From positions 186,001 through 250,000 of the forward strand of contig NZ_BMGI01000005.1 in assembly GCF_014640115.1 (NCBI RefSeq): DNA of 64,000 bases. Reading direction: 5' to 3'. The notes under the pieces were generated by a model that worked only from the letters and a program-made list of their open reading frames with translations, searched no databases and was not told the origin of the DNA. This document shows positions 41,974-53,757 of this stretch, in pieces. The stretch's first letter is position 1. Each line of letters begins with the position of its first letter. A program made the position numbers and the translations under genes. This DNA is from Sinisalibacter lacisalsi (lineage in GTDB: Bacteria; Pseudomonadota; Alphaproteobacteria; Rhodobacterales; Rhodobacteraceae).

Positions 41974-43191
41974 ATGAAAATCCTCGGCCTTTCCGCCAAA
42001 GACACCCGGTTTCTGCTGATCGTCATCTTCCTGACGCTGGCGACGCCGATCCTGCTGCAACCCTTCCCCGAGGGTTCGGGGCTGGCCACCTTCAACGCCG
42101 GCTACCCCGACCTGATGCAGCGCTTTGCCATCTTCGGCATCTTCGCCATCGGCTTCAACATCCTCTTCGGCCTCACCGGCTACCTCTCGTTCGGCCACGC
42201 GGCCTTCCTCGGGGTCGGCTCCTACACCGTGGTCTGGATGTACAAGCTGCTCGATTACAACGTGGTCTGGGGCCTGCCGCTGGCGGTGATCACCTCCGGC
42301 ATCTTCGCCCTCCTCATCGGCTTCGTCAGCCTGCGGCGCTCGGGGATCTACTTCTCGATCCTCACGCTGGCCTTCGCGCAGATGTCGTACAACCTCGCCT
42401 ACTCGGTGCTCACCCCGATCACCAACGGCGAAACAGGCCTGCAGGTCTATTCCAGTGACTCGCAGGTTCTGCTCGGGGCGAGCGAGCCCACCACGCCGCA
42501 CTTCTTCGGCATCGTGATGCGGGACAACTTCTGGCAGCCCAACTTCGGCGGCTGGCAGTTCACCTTCAACAACGGCTATTACTTCACCGCGATCATCGCC
42601 ATCATCGTGTTCTACATCAGCCTGCGGATCTTCCGCTCGCCGTTCGGCCTGATGCTGCGCGCGATCAAGACCAACCAGACCCGGCTCAACTACACCGGCA
42701 TCAACACCCGCCCCTACACGCTCGCGGCTTTCGTGATCTCGGGCATGTATGCCGGCCTCGCCGGCGGCTTGATGGCGGCGATGGACCCGCTCGCGGGCGC
42801 CGAACGGATGCAGTGGACGGCCTCGGGCGAAGTGGTGCTGATGGTGATCCTCGGTGGCGCGGGCACGCTGATGGGCCCGATCCTCGGCGCCGGCTTCATC
42901 AAGTATTTCGAGAACATCTTCTCGAAGATCAACGACCAGATCCTGCAAGGCTGGTTCTCCTGGATGCCCGACTGGCTGTCCGGCCTGCTGATCGAGATCA
43001 GCCACTTCTTCGTCGGCAAATCCTGGCACCTCACGCTCGGCCTGTTGTTCATGCTGGTGGTGATCTTCCTGCCCGGCGGCCTCGTCGAAGCCGGTCAGCG
43101 CATCGCCCGGCTGTTCAAGAAGAAGCCGCCCGAGAACGGCGGCAAAGGCTCCGATCATCACCCGCAGCCAGCGCCCCACGTGGCCGAGTAA
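41974..43191 (+). CDS. livM: Branched-chain-type ABC transporter permease (LivM-like)
   Basis: A 405-residue permease with about ten membrane segments. The motifs [21 protein letters not shown] and [18 protein letters not shown] are typical of LivM. A charged C-terminal tail ([15 protein letters not shown]) faces the cytoplasm. It pairs with LivH in the same membrane complex. Confidence 0.92.
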   Translation: MKILGLSAKDTRFLLIVIFLTLATPILLQPFPEGSGLATFNAGYPDLMQRFAIFGIFAIGFNILFGLTGYLSFGHAAFLGVGSYTVVWMYKLLDYNVVWGLPLAVITSGIFALLIGFVSLRRSGIYFSILTLAFAQMSYNLAYSVLTPITNGETGLQVYSSDSQVLLGASEPTTPHFFGIVMRDNFWQPNFGGWQFTFNNGYYFTAIIAIIVFYISLRIFRSPFGLMLRAIKTNQTRLNYTGINTRPYTLAAFVISGMYAGLAGGLMAAMDPLAGAERMQWTASGEVVLMVILGGAGTLMGPILGAGFIKYFENIFSKINDQILQGWFSWMPDWLSGLLIEISHFFVGKSWHLTLGLLFMLVVIFLPGGLVEAGQRIARLFKKKPPENGGKGSDHHPQPAPHVAE

Positions 43192-43203
43192 GGAGGAAAG
43201 ACA

Positions 43204-43959
43204 ATGGGAATCCTCGAAGTCAAAGGTGTGGGCAAGCGGTTCGGTGGCCTTCAGGCGCTGTCGGACGTGAACCTCTCAGTCGCCGAGAACACCGTGCACG
43301 CGATCATCGGCCCGAACGGCGCAGGCAAGTCGACCCTGCTCAACTGCTTCGTCGGCAAGCTGATCCCCGATACCGGGTCGGTGATGTTCAACGGTGAAAG
43401 CGTGCTCGGCCGCAAGCCGCACGAGATCAACCAGATGGGCATTTCCCGGGTGTTCCAGACACCCGAGATCTTCACCGACCTGACGGTGATGGAAAACGTC
43501 ATGATCTCGTGCTTCGCCCACCGCGACGGCGCCTTCCGGCTGCACCCGTTCGAAACGGTGGCGCACGAGACCGACATCATCGAACAGGCCGAGAAAATGC
43601 TGCTCGACGTGAACATGGCCGACAAGCGCAACATGCACGCCGCCTCGCTCAGCCGGGGCGACAAGCGCCGGCTCGAGATGGCGATGTGCCTGGCGCAGGA
43701 GCCCCGGCTCCTGTTGCTCGACGAGCCCACCGCCGGCATGGCCCGCGCCGATACCAACAACACGATCGACCTGCTCAAGGAGATCAAGGAAAAGCGCGAT
43801 ATCACCATGGCGATCATCGAACACGACATGCACGTGGTGTTCTCGCTCGCGGAGCGGATCACCGTTCTGGCCCAAGGCACACCGCTCGTCGAGGATACAC
43901 CCGAAAACATCAAGGGCCATCCGAAGGTGAAGGAAGCCTATCTGGGCGAGTCGGTCTGA
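43204..43959 (+). CDS. livG: ABC transporter ATP-binding protein (LivG-like)
   Basis: A 251-residue ATPase. Walker A is GPNGAGKST, the ABC signature is LSRGDKRRLEMAM (SRGD in place of SGG), Walker B is LLLLDEPTAGMA and the switch His is IIEHDMH. The C-terminal ALAERITVLAQG and TPENIKGHPKVKEAYLGE are typical of LivG. AAGGAGG lies before the ATG. Confidence 0.92.
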   Translation: MGILEVKGVGKRFGGLQALSDVNLSVAENTVHAIIGPNGAGKSTLLNCFVGKLIPDTGSVMFNGESVLGRKPHEINQMGISRVFQTPEIFTDLTVMENVMISCFAHRDGAFRLHPFETVAHETDIIEQAEKMLLDVNMADKRNMHAASLSRGDKRRLEMAMCLAQEPRLLLLDEPTAGMARADTNNTIDLLKEIKEKRDITMAIIEHDMHVVFSLAERITVLAQGTPLVEDTPENIKGHPKVKEAYLGESV

Positions 43960-43972
43960 GGAGAGACACGAG

Positions 43973-44710
43973 ATGGACAAGAACGCCAACCACGCGGCCA
44001 CCGCGCCCGCCTACTTCTCGGCCTACGATATCCACGCCTATTACGGCGAGAGCTACATCGTTCAGGGCGTGAGCTTCAACATCCACGAGGGCGAGATCCT
44101 CGCCCTCCTGGGCCGCAACGGCGCCGGCAAGACCTCGACGCTGCGCGCCATCGCCCGCACCGGCAGCCCGCTGGTGACCCATGGCGAGATCTGGCTCGAC
44201 CACCAGCCGCTGCACCGGATGAAGAGCTACGAAGCGGCCCAGGCCGGGATCCAGCTCGTGCCGGAGGACCGGCGCATCATCCAGGGCCTGACGGTGGAGG
44301 AAAACCTCGAGCTCGCCCGCATCGCGCCCGGCCACGGCTGGGAACTCGAGCGGGTCTATGAGCTCTTCCCCCGCCTCGGCGAGCGCGCCAAGCAGGAGGG
44401 CACCACGCTTTCGGGCGGCGAACAGCAGATGCTCGCCATCGGCCGCGCGCTGGTGCGCGACATCAAGCTGCTGCTGCTCGACGAGCCCTACGAGGGGCTC
44501 GCGCCGGTCATCGTGGACGAGATCGAGAAAACGCTCAACATCATCAAGGCGCAGGGCATCACCACCCTGCTCGTCGAGCAGAACGCGATCCGCGCGCTCA
44601 ACCTTGCGGACCGCGCCGTGATCCTCGACACTGGCACCGTCGTCTTCGATGGAACCGCCAAGGAGGTGCTCGACAACGAGACGCTCAGGCACGAATACCT
44701 GGCGATCTGA
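43973..44710 (+). CDS. livF: ABC transporter ATP-binding protein (LivF-like)
   Basis: A 245-residue ATPase with Walker A GRNGAGKTS, signature LSGGEQQMLAIGRALV, Walker B LLLLDEPYEGLAP and switch LLVEQNA. LivF-type C-terminus (DTGTVVFDGTAKEV). An N-terminal extension of about 14 residues precedes the usual start; the ATG at 43973 follows GGAGAG. Partner of LivG. Confidence 0.92.
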   Translation: MDKNANHAATAPAYFSAYDIHAYYGESYIVQGVSFNIHEGEILALLGRNGAGKTSTLRAIARTGSPLVTHGEIWLDHQPLHRMKSYEAAQAGIQLVPEDRRIIQGLTVEENLELARIAPGHGWELERVYELFPRLGERAKQEGTTLSGGEQQMLAIGRALVRDIKLLLLDEPYEGLAPVIVDEIEKTLNIIKAQGITTLLVEQNAIRALNLADRAVILDTGTVVFDGTAKEVLDNETLRHEYLAI

Positions 44711-44827
44711 TCCAGATCATCGCCGGTTTCGCGAAATGTGCCATCAAGCCATCATCGCGCGCGCCGGTCGCGGCGCGGATGGCGCAGAACGTGGCCTGCC
44801 CGGGAGGGGTGGGCGAAGGAGGAAAGC

Positions 44828-46771
<1,944 letters not shown>

Positions 46772-46797
46772 TCCCCCGGGGGATCGCGCAAAACGAG

Positions 46798-46823
46798 CGG
46801 CCGGGGGCAACCCCGGCCGTTTT
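46798..46823 (+). terminator. Bidirectional-type terminator after acs
   Basis: A perfect 9-bp stem (46798-46806 with 46811-46819), GCAA loop and four T residues, with A residues upstream. It sits between convergent acs and the flavodoxin-like gene and could serve both. Confidence 0.85.
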
Positions 46824-46825
46824 CG

Positions 46826-47347
46826 TTACGGCCGCGCCCTGACCCAGTTCACGATCTCGCCGAGCTCGGGGTAGCTCTCCAGTTCCTCCGGCGAGACCCG
46901 GTAAGCCGAAACCTTGGGCGTGCCGCGGATCTCTTCCGGCACCAGCTTCTCGACATAGAGCGCCCAATGATTGCGCGGGGGCTGGCCGGTCAGCTGTTCG
47001 AGCTGTTCGTCGACGAATGCGACCTGCCCCGGGCGCACACCTCCCGACAGGCTGATGAAGGAATAGGGACCGATCGCCGGCCCCAGCGCCTTCAGCGCCG
47101 AGCGCATCGGGTGGGCGATCCAGCGATCCCAGAGCGGGGCGATTACCAGGAGGTGATCGTGCTCCGGCAGGCTGACCGGGTGGATCTTCGGAAACCGGCG
47201 AAACATCAGGTCGAGCGCAATGCTGATCGGCCAGCGTTTGCCGCGTGGCACGACTTCGACCAAGGGGCAACCGATCCGGCCGGCAAGGGCTTCGGCCAGC
47301 AGCCGGTTGTTGCCGGTGAAGGAGTAGGCGAGAACCACGGGCCGCAT
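46826..47347 (-). CDS. Flavodoxin-fold protein
   Basis: A 173-residue flavodoxin-like protein. The N-terminal FMN phosphate loop is YSFTGNNRLLAE (residues 7-18), followed by LVIAPLWDRWIAHPMRSAL (about 82-100) and a C-terminal SYSFISLSGG loop in the middle. Likely a flavin reductase or quinone reductase-like protein. Start at 47347 chosen because GGAGG lies five bases upstream. No redox partner gene is adjacent. Confidence 0.75.
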   Translation of the reverse strand: MRPVVLAYSFTGNNRLLAEALAGRIGCPLVEVVPRGKRWPISIALDLMFRRFPKIHPVSLPEHDHLLVIAPLWDRWIAHPMRSALKALGPAIGPYSFISLSGGVRPGQVAFVDEQLEQLTGQPPRNHWALYVEKLVPEEIRGTPKVSAYRVSPEELESYPELGEIVNWVRARP

Positions 47348-47426
47348 GATCGCCTCCATGAAACACACCCGATAGATGGGGCGCGCGGACAGGTTGTGCA
47401 ACGCGACCGATCCGCGCTCCCGGCGC

Positions 47427-47789
47427 TCACTTCTCGCGCGCCGCCAGCATCAGCTGCACCCGCTTGAGCTCGCGGATCACCCGGTCGGTCTGGACCTCGG
47501 TGAGCAGGTAGATTTTCAACACCGCGACAACCAGCATCGCGACCACCGCCCCAAGCCCCCATTTCAGCGCAACCAAGGCGTCGGTCGCGGCGAAGAACTG
47601 CCAGCCGGCCCAGAAAAACAGCACCGCGAAGACCGCGATGTAGAGGTAGGTTATCCATTTTATCCAGGCATTGTGCCCGGAAAGCTGGGCCGCAAGCTCG
47701 GCGAACACGCCGCGCTCATTGGTTGCCTCCACGATCTCCCGGTCTTCCTCCGCGAGCGCCTCGGCGATCATCCGGTCAAGTTTGTCCAT
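47427..47789 (-). CDS. Membrane protein coupled to ECF sigma factor (DUF6768-like)
   Basis: A 120-residue protein with a cytoplasmic helical N-terminus (MDKLDRMIAEALAEEDREIV), two membrane segments (about residues 50-68 and 73-95) and a basic C-terminus (RVIRELKRVQL). It overlaps the sigma gene by 14 bp, which suggests they act together; the topology with an N-terminal cytoplasmic part would fit an anti-sigma role, but no zinc-binding anti-sigma motif is present. I recall similar sequences as DUF6768. Confidence 0.7.
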   Translation of the reverse strand: MDKLDRMIAEALAEEDREIVEATNERGVFAELAAQLSGHNAWIKWITYLYIAVFAVLFFWAGWQFFAATDALVALKWGLGAVVAMLVVAVLKIYLLTEVQTDRVIRELKRVQLMLAAREK

Positions 47790-48333
47790 TTTCGTTTCCT
47801 TCCAAAAGGGCGCGCAATTTCGCGCGCGCATGCATGAGCCGCGTTTTCACCGTGCCCACCGGCACGTCGAGCGCGGTGGCCACTTCGGTTACGGAAAGGT
47901 CTTCAAGGTAGAACAGCGCCACGGTGGCGGCCTGGGCCGGCGGCAGCGCGGCGATGGCGGCGCGCAGTTTCGCCGCATCGAGGGCGCCCGGCCCCGCCTC
48001 GGCGACCGACGGCTCAACTTCCGCGCGCACCGCTTCGGCCAGCGACCGCCCGCGTTGGCGGCGCCTGATCTCGCGCGCCACCCGGCGGGTCACGATCCTG
48101 AGCGCCCAGGGCAGGAACAGGCTTTCGTCCCGCAACCGCCCCAGCCCGCGCAGGATCTCGATCCAGGCCTCCTGCACCACGTCGCGCGCGCCCTCCCGCT
48201 CTCCGAGCAGGCGCGTGGCATGGGCCAGAAGCCGGGGATCGCGCAGCGCGACCAGGCGCGCCATCGCCCGCCGGTCGCCGGTTCTGGCGGCGGCGACGAG
48301 CCAGGCATCGAGGGCACGTTCTTTCGCAGACAT
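47776..48333 (-). CDS. ECF-type RNA polymerase sigma factor
   Basis: A 185-residue sigma-70 family factor of the extracytoplasmic-function type. Region 2 (HATRLLGEREGARDVVQEAW then FLPWALRIVTRRVAREIRRR) and region 4 (LSVTEVATALDVPVGTVKTR, LMHARAKLRALL) are intact. No -35/-10 autoregulatory pair is obvious upstream. Start at 48333 is preceded by GGAAAGGAAA. The downstream membrane protein overlaps it by 14 bp and is the best candidate for its antagonist. Confidence 0.9.
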   Translation of the reverse strand: MSAKERALDAWLVAAARTGDRRAMARLVALRDPRLLAHATRLLGEREGARDVVQEAWIEILRGLGRLRDESLFLPWALRIVTRRVAREIRRRQRGRSLAEAVRAEVEPSVAEAGPGALDAAKLRAAIAALPPAQAATVALFYLEDLSVTEVATALDVPVGTVKTRLMHARAKLRALLEGNENGQT

Positions 48334-48515
48334 CGGTTTCCTTTCCGTTCCGATACAAGGCAAGTGCCCCGCGCGCGCAAAACGGTTCAATGCCGCGCGA
48401 CGCGCCGCCGGTGATCGACGATCGTAACCGATCCGCGCCCGGCCGGCTGCCCTTTCGCTCCCGGTCAGCGATCCAGCCCGCGCCGCGCCGCGTATCTTGT
48501 TAAAAGGAGCGCATC

Positions 48516-48890
48516 ATGGCGAAAACGACGATCTATTACGATGGCGACTGCCCGTTGTGCAGGGCCGAGATCGGCCAATATGCCCGGCTCGATCGGGACG
48601 GGGCACTTGATCTCGTCAACGTCGCCGATCCCGCGTCTCAGTTGCCGGAGGGCACCAGCCGTGCCGATGCCCTCGCCCGGTTCCATGCCAGAACCCGCGA
48701 CGGCCAGCTGGTTTCGGGCGCGCGCGCTTTCGTCGAGGTCTGGCGCGATCTGCCGGGCTGGCGCTGGCTGGCGCATATCGCGCGTCTGCCGGGCGCGATC
48801 TGGCTGATGGAAGTGGGTTATCGGCTGTTCCTGCCGCTGCGCCCGGCCATCGTGCGCCTGTTCGTGGCCGTCACCCGGCGCCGGGCTTGA
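48516..48890 (+). CDS. DCC-family thiol-disulfide oxidoreductase-like protein (DUF393)
   Basis: A 124-residue DUF393 protein. The N-terminal signature YYDGDCPLCRAEI (residues 7-19) contains the DxxCxxC motif. The C-terminus has a hydrophobic segment (LPGAIWLMEVGYRLFLPLRP). The family is thioredoxin-like but its activity is unproven. AAAAGGAG precedes the ATG. It converges on the bdhA gene with a 10-bp gap. Confidence 0.85.
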   Translation: MAKTTIYYDGDCPLCRAEIGQYARLDRDGALDLVNVADPASQLPEGTSRADALARFHARTRDGQLVSGARAFVEVWRDLPGWRWLAHIARLPGAIWLMEVGYRLFLPLRPAIVRLFVAVTRRRA

Positions 48891-48900
48891 CCCCGCCTGT

Positions 48901-49704
48901 TTACTGCGCCGTCCAGCCGCCATCGACGGGAATCGTCGCGCCGGTGACGTTATGGGCGAGCGGCGAGGTGAGCCAGAGCGCCAGCGCCCCGATCTCGGAC
49001 GGGTCCGACATCCTGAGGCTAGGCTGTTTCTCGCGCAGGAGATCGGCCACGCCGGCGTCGCGGTCGCCGCCCCGCGCCTTGGCGCGAGACTGGATCTGCG
49101 GTTCGATCAGCGCGGTTTCGGTCCAGCCCGGGGCGATGCAATTGACCGTAACGCCGCCGGTCTCGCGGCTGCCGGCCTGCGCATATTCCAGCGCGGCAAC
49201 CTTGGAGAGCCCGATCAGCCCGTGCTTGGCGGCAACGTAGGGCGCCTTGTTCATCGAGGCCACCAGCCCGTGCACGCTGGCGATGTTGATCACCCGCCCG
49301 TAACCGCGCGCGGCCATGCCGGGCAATGCGCCCTGCATGGTGTGGAACGCCGCCGAGAGATTCACCGCGAGAACCTGGTCCCAGATGCCCGGGTCCATCT
49401 CCTCGATCGAGGCGGTGTGCTGGATGCCTGCGTTGTTGACGAGGATATCCACCCCGCCCCAGGCCTCGACCGCCGCCATCAGCGCCGCGATGCGCTCGGG
49501 CTGGCGCAGGTCGCCCTCGAAGAACTCCGCCTGCGGCGCGCCCGCCTTCTTCAGCGCCTCGCAGGCCTCATGCACCTCGACCTCGCCGGCGATCCCGTGC
49601 ACCGCGATCCGCGCCCCGGCCTCGGCCAGCGACTTGGCAACGCCAAACCCGATGCCGCGCACCGAACCCGTGACCAGCGCCGTCTTGCCCGTCAAATCAG
49701 TCAT
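48901..49704 (-). CDS. bdhA: 3-Hydroxybutyrate dehydrogenase
   Basis: A 267-residue short-chain dehydrogenase. The NAD site is TGSVRGIGFG (residues 12-21), NNAG (90-93), and the catalytic triad is S143, Y156 and K160 (IASVHGLVAS, YVAAK). The strings NIASVHGL and CIAPGWTETALI with PQIQSRA fit (R)-3-hydroxybutyrate dehydrogenase, which oxidises 3-hydroxybutyrate, the product of PHB breakdown by PhaZ, to acetoacetate. Start 49704 with AGAGGAAC upstream. A wider SDR substrate range cannot be excluded. Confidence 0.85.
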   Translation of the reverse strand: MTDLTGKTALVTGSVRGIGFGVAKSLAEAGARIAVHGIAGEVEVHEACEALKKAGAPQAEFFEGDLRQPERIAALMAAVEAWGGVDILVNNAGIQHTASIEEMDPGIWDQVLAVNLSAAFHTMQGALPGMAARGYGRVINIASVHGLVASMNKAPYVAAKHGLIGLSKVAALEYAQAGSRETGGVTVNCIAPGWTETALIEPQIQSRAKARGGDRDAGVADLLREKQPSLRMSDPSEIGALALWLTSPLAHNVTGATIPVDGGWTAQ

Positions 49705-49877
49705 CGGTCTGTTCCTCTTTCCTCGATTCCGCACTAATGTGCGAATCCTGAAATTTCTTGCGGTCGAAAGCGGGGGAAACCCGATGGAATCACGAAAAAA
49801 GCCAAGTCCGCGTATGATCGTGACCCCCCGCGACCGGCCCGAGGTTAGGCCCTCGGTGGCGGCGACGCCAGAGCCGG

Positions 49878-49899
49878 TTTTCGACCAAACGGTTGAAAA
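49878..49899. promoter_or_regulatory. RutR-type operator
   Basis: TTTTCGACC (49878-49886) and GGTTGAAAA (49891-49899) form a near-perfect inverted repeat (8 of 9 pairs) with a 4-bp spacer. The core GACC-N4-GGTY fits the RutR consensus TTGACC-ANNT-GGTCAA. It lies 50 bp upstream of rutR, and also in the region between rutR and bdhA. Confidence 0.75.
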
Positions 49900-49948
49900 G
49901 GCCTTCCATCCGGGGCAAGCTTCGCGCCAGACATCAGGAGTGGCGCAG

Positions 49949-50575
49949 ATGGCAGACGATCCGCCCAGAACCCGGATCCAGCAAAAGAACCGCGCCGCCA
50001 TTCTCGATGCGGCGTTGGAGGTGTTTTCGCAACACGGCTTTCGCGGCGCCACGCTCGACCAGATTGCCAGCGCCTCGGGGCTGTCAAAGCCCAACGTGCT
50101 GTATTATTTCCCCTCGAAGGAAGCGATCCACGAGGCGCTCGTGGGCGGGCTGATCGACACATGGGTGCAGCCGCTCCACGATCTCGACCCGAACGGAGAC
50201 CCGGTGGAGGAAATCCTCGCCTATGTCGGGCGCAAGCTCGCCATGAGCCGCGAGATGCCGCGCGAGAGCCGCTTGTTCGCCAACGAGATCGTGCAGGGCG
50301 CGCCGCGTTTCGGCACCGAGATCACCGGCAGGTTCAAGGCGCTCGTCGACGAGAAGGCGGCGGTGATCCGCGATTGGGCCGAGGCCGGCCGGCTCAACCC
50401 GCTCGATCCCTACCACCTGATCTTCTCGATCTGGGCCACCACCCAGCACTACGCCGATTTCGACGTTCAGGTGCGCGGCATCCTCGCCCCCAAGGGCGAC
50501 GAACATTTCGACGACGCGGCGCGCTTTCTCGCCGCGCTCTACCGCGCCGGTCTCACCCCGCCGGACCCGCGTTAA
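49949..50575 (+). CDS. rutR: TetR-family pyrimidine regulator RutR
   Basis: A 208-residue TetR regulator. The N-terminal HTH (ILDAALEVFSQHGFRGATLD then SGLSKPNVLYYFPSKEAI, about residues 16-58) and the C-terminal ligand domain (PLDPYHLIFSIWATTQHYAD) are very close to E. coli RutR as I recall it. RutR binds uracil and controls pyrimidine degradation. CAGGAG precedes the ATG at 49949. The operator at 49878-49899 supports autoregulation and possibly control of bdhA. No rut genes lie nearby. Confidence 0.85.
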   Translation: MADDPPRTRIQQKNRAAILDAALEVFSQHGFRGATLDQIASASGLSKPNVLYYFPSKEAIHEALVGGLIDTWVQPLHDLDPNGDPVEEILAYVGRKLAMSREMPRESRLFANEIVQGAPRFGTEITGRFKALVDEKAAVIRDWAEAGRLNPLDPYHLIFSIWATTQHYADFDVQVRGILAPKGDEHFDDAARFLAALYRAGLTPPDPR

Positions 50576-50661
50576 CCAAAGCGCAGGAAATCTCTCCCCC
50601 GGCGCGCGCCGGCGGGCTATCCTCCGGCCGGTGGTGGGGGCTCCGCAAGGAGCAACGGGAC

Positions 50662-51075
50662 ATGGATTTTTCCAAGCCTGCGGCGCCGGCGTCGCCGATC
50701 GTGGCCCCGCTCGACCAGTCGCGCCGCCACGAGATGCAGGGCACGCGGATCGCCCCCGGTCAAACCGCGCAGGAGCCCGGCACAGAAGCGCGGAGCAATT
50801 CCGGGCAGGGACGGAGCGCGGCCGAGACGCGCGATCTGGCCGCCCTGCGCCAGGAAATGGAACGCCGCGCCCTGCAACCCGGGCCGCCCCCGGCCTTCAA
50901 GCTCAGCCTGCTCGAGATCAGCCGGGATCTGAAACACGCCATCGCACGTGCCGAAGCGATGCGGGCCGTGTTCCCCGACCTGGCCCCGCCGCAGCGGCAG
51001 GCACCGGCACCCGGCACGGACGCGCCATCGCCCGCAGGGCACCCCGGGCAGGTGGGCCAGGACCCGGCGGAGTAG
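50662..51075 (+). CDS. Hypothetical low-complexity protein
   Basis: A 137-residue protein with a disordered N-terminus and C-terminus (Pro/Ala/Gly/Gln-rich) and one helical middle (ETRDLAALRQEMERRALQPG and LSLLEISRDLKHAIARAEAM). GGAGCAACGGGA lies upstream of the ATG at 50662. No family recognised. Codon use fits the host, so it is probably real. Confidence 0.5.
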   Translation: MDFSKPAAPASPIVAPLDQSRRHEMQGTRIAPGQTAQEPGTEARSNSGQGRSAAETRDLAALRQEMERRALQPGPPPAFKLSLLEISRDLKHAIARAEAMRAVFPDLAPPQRQAPAPGTDAPSPAGHPGQVGQDPAE

Positions 51076-51241
51076 CCTGGGCGGACGGGGGTTTCCGCGA
51101 TCCCGCCCCACCTGATCCGGCGCGCCGACACAATGCGCCCGGAAGGAAAACTCGCGCTTTCAACTCGCCGCACACCAGCCTATAACCGGTAAAATCCAAA
51201 AACCCCGGGCCAGCCCGGGGGACCCAGGCGTCGAGGAAGGT

Positions 51242-51736
51242 ATGACCGAGAAAACCCGTGAAAGTGACGTGGCCTTCATCAAGGCCCTGGCCGAACTCCT
51301 GACCGAGAACGACCTCGGCGAGATCAGGGTCAAGCGGAAATACGGCGAGGACGACGGGATCGACGTGCGCGTGAGCCGCGCCGGCGCGATGGCGGCGCAG
51401 CATTTCGTCGCCGCGCCAGCGCAAGCCGCCCCCGCCCCGGCCGCCGCCGCACCGGCAGCAGCGCCGATCAGCCCGGAGAGCGAAGGCGATCCGGCCGCCC
51501 ACCCCGGCGCGGTCACCTCGCCGATGGTCGGCACGATCTACCTTCAGGCCGAACCCGGTGCCGCGCCCTTCGTCAAGGTCGGAGACAGCGTATCGGAGGG
51601 CGACACGGTCCTCATCATCGAGGCGATGAAGACGATGAACCAGATCCCCGCGCCGCGCGCGGGCACCGTCAAGCGCATCCTGGTGGAGGATGGCGCACCC
51701 GTGGAATTCGGCGCGCCGCTGATGATCATCGAATAA
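51242..51736 (+). CDS. accB: Biotin carboxyl carrier protein of acetyl-CoA carboxylase
   Basis: A 164-residue BCCP. A helical N-terminus (FIKALAELLTENDLGEIRVK), a flexible Ala/Pro linker (about residues 58-82) and the biotinyl domain with K130 in EAMKTMN. It carries the carboxyl group in the first step of fatty acid synthesis. GAAGG before the ATG is modest. It is 15 bp upstream of accC. Confidence 0.96.
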   Translation: MTEKTRESDVAFIKALAELLTENDLGEIRVKRKYGEDDGIDVRVSRAGAMAAQHFVAAPAQAAPAPAAAAPAAAPISPESEGDPAAHPGAVTSPMVGTIYLQAEPGAAPFVKVGDSVSEGDTVLIIEAMKTMNQIPAPRAGTVKRILVEDGAPVEFGAPLMIIE

Positions 51737-51751
51737 ACCGGGGGCGGGCCT

Positions 51752-53098
<1,347 letters not shown>

Positions 53099-53103
53099 TC
53101 CGC

Positions 53104-53757
53104 GTGGAGGCGACGCGTCTCAGCCCCGAGCTCTTGCTGCGCGCCTATGCCGCCGGGGTGTTCCCGATGTCGGAGGGGCGCGACGATCCGCGGGTGTTCT
53201 GGGTCGATCCCGACCGGCGCGGCATCCTGCCGCTCGATGGCTTTCACCTGTCGCGCTCGCTCAGGCGCGCGATCCTGCGCCACCCGTTCGAGCTGACCCT
53301 CGATCTCGCCTTCGAGGACGTGGTGCGCGGCTGCGCCGACCGCGACGAAACCTGGATCAACGACAGCATCTTCCGCGCCTATTTCGCGCTGCACCGGCTG
53401 GGCTATGCCCATTCGATCGAGGCCTGGGAGGGCGACCGGCTGGTGGGCGGGGTTTACGGCGTGGCGCTGGGGCGGGCGTTTTTCGGCGAGAGCATGTTCA
53501 GCGCCGCCACCGACGCCTCGAAGATCGCGCTGGCGACGCTGGTGGCGCACCTGTCGCGCACCGGGTTCACCCTGTTCGACACCCAGTTTCTCACCGAGCA
53601 CCTCGCCTCGCTGGGGGGCGTGGAAATCAGCCGGTCGGACTATCGCGAGAGGCTTTCGGAGGCCTTGCAGGCCGGCGCGGCGGAGATCCTGTCACGCCCC
53701 CTGCCCGATCCTCACTCGGTGGTGCAGGCGATCACCCAGACGTCGAACCGGGCATGA
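53104..53757 (+). CDS. aat: Leucyl/phenylalanyl-tRNA--protein transferase
   Basis: A 217-residue Aat enzyme of the N-end rule. It adds Leu or Phe to N-terminal Arg/Lys of proteins. Signature strings are YAAGVFPM, WVDPDRRGILPLD, WINDSI and GGVYGVALGRAFFGESMFS. GTG start at 53104. The last 46 bp overlap the convergent DUF2155 gene. Slightly shorter than E. coli Aat but with all motifs. Confidence 0.95.
   Translation: MEATRLSPELLLRAYAAGVFPMSEGRDDPRVFWVDPDRRGILPLDGFHLSRSLRRAILRHPFELTLDLAFEDVVRGCADRDETWINDSIFRAYFALHRLGYAHSIEAWEGDRLVGGVYGVALGRAFFGESMFSAATDASKIALATLVAHLSRTGFTLFDTQFLTEHLASLGGVEISRSDYRERLSEALQAGAAEILSRPLPDPHSVVQAITQTSNRA

Noticed and set aside
40780-43179. 799-codon minus-strand frame opposite livH and livM
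   Set aside because: Acidic, His-rich shadow of membrane-protein codons; livH and livM are intact on the plus strand.
50597-50616. GC palindrome after rutR as a terminator
   Set aside because: Symmetric CCGGCGCGCGCCGG but with no T run and no loop; could be chance in high-GC sequence.
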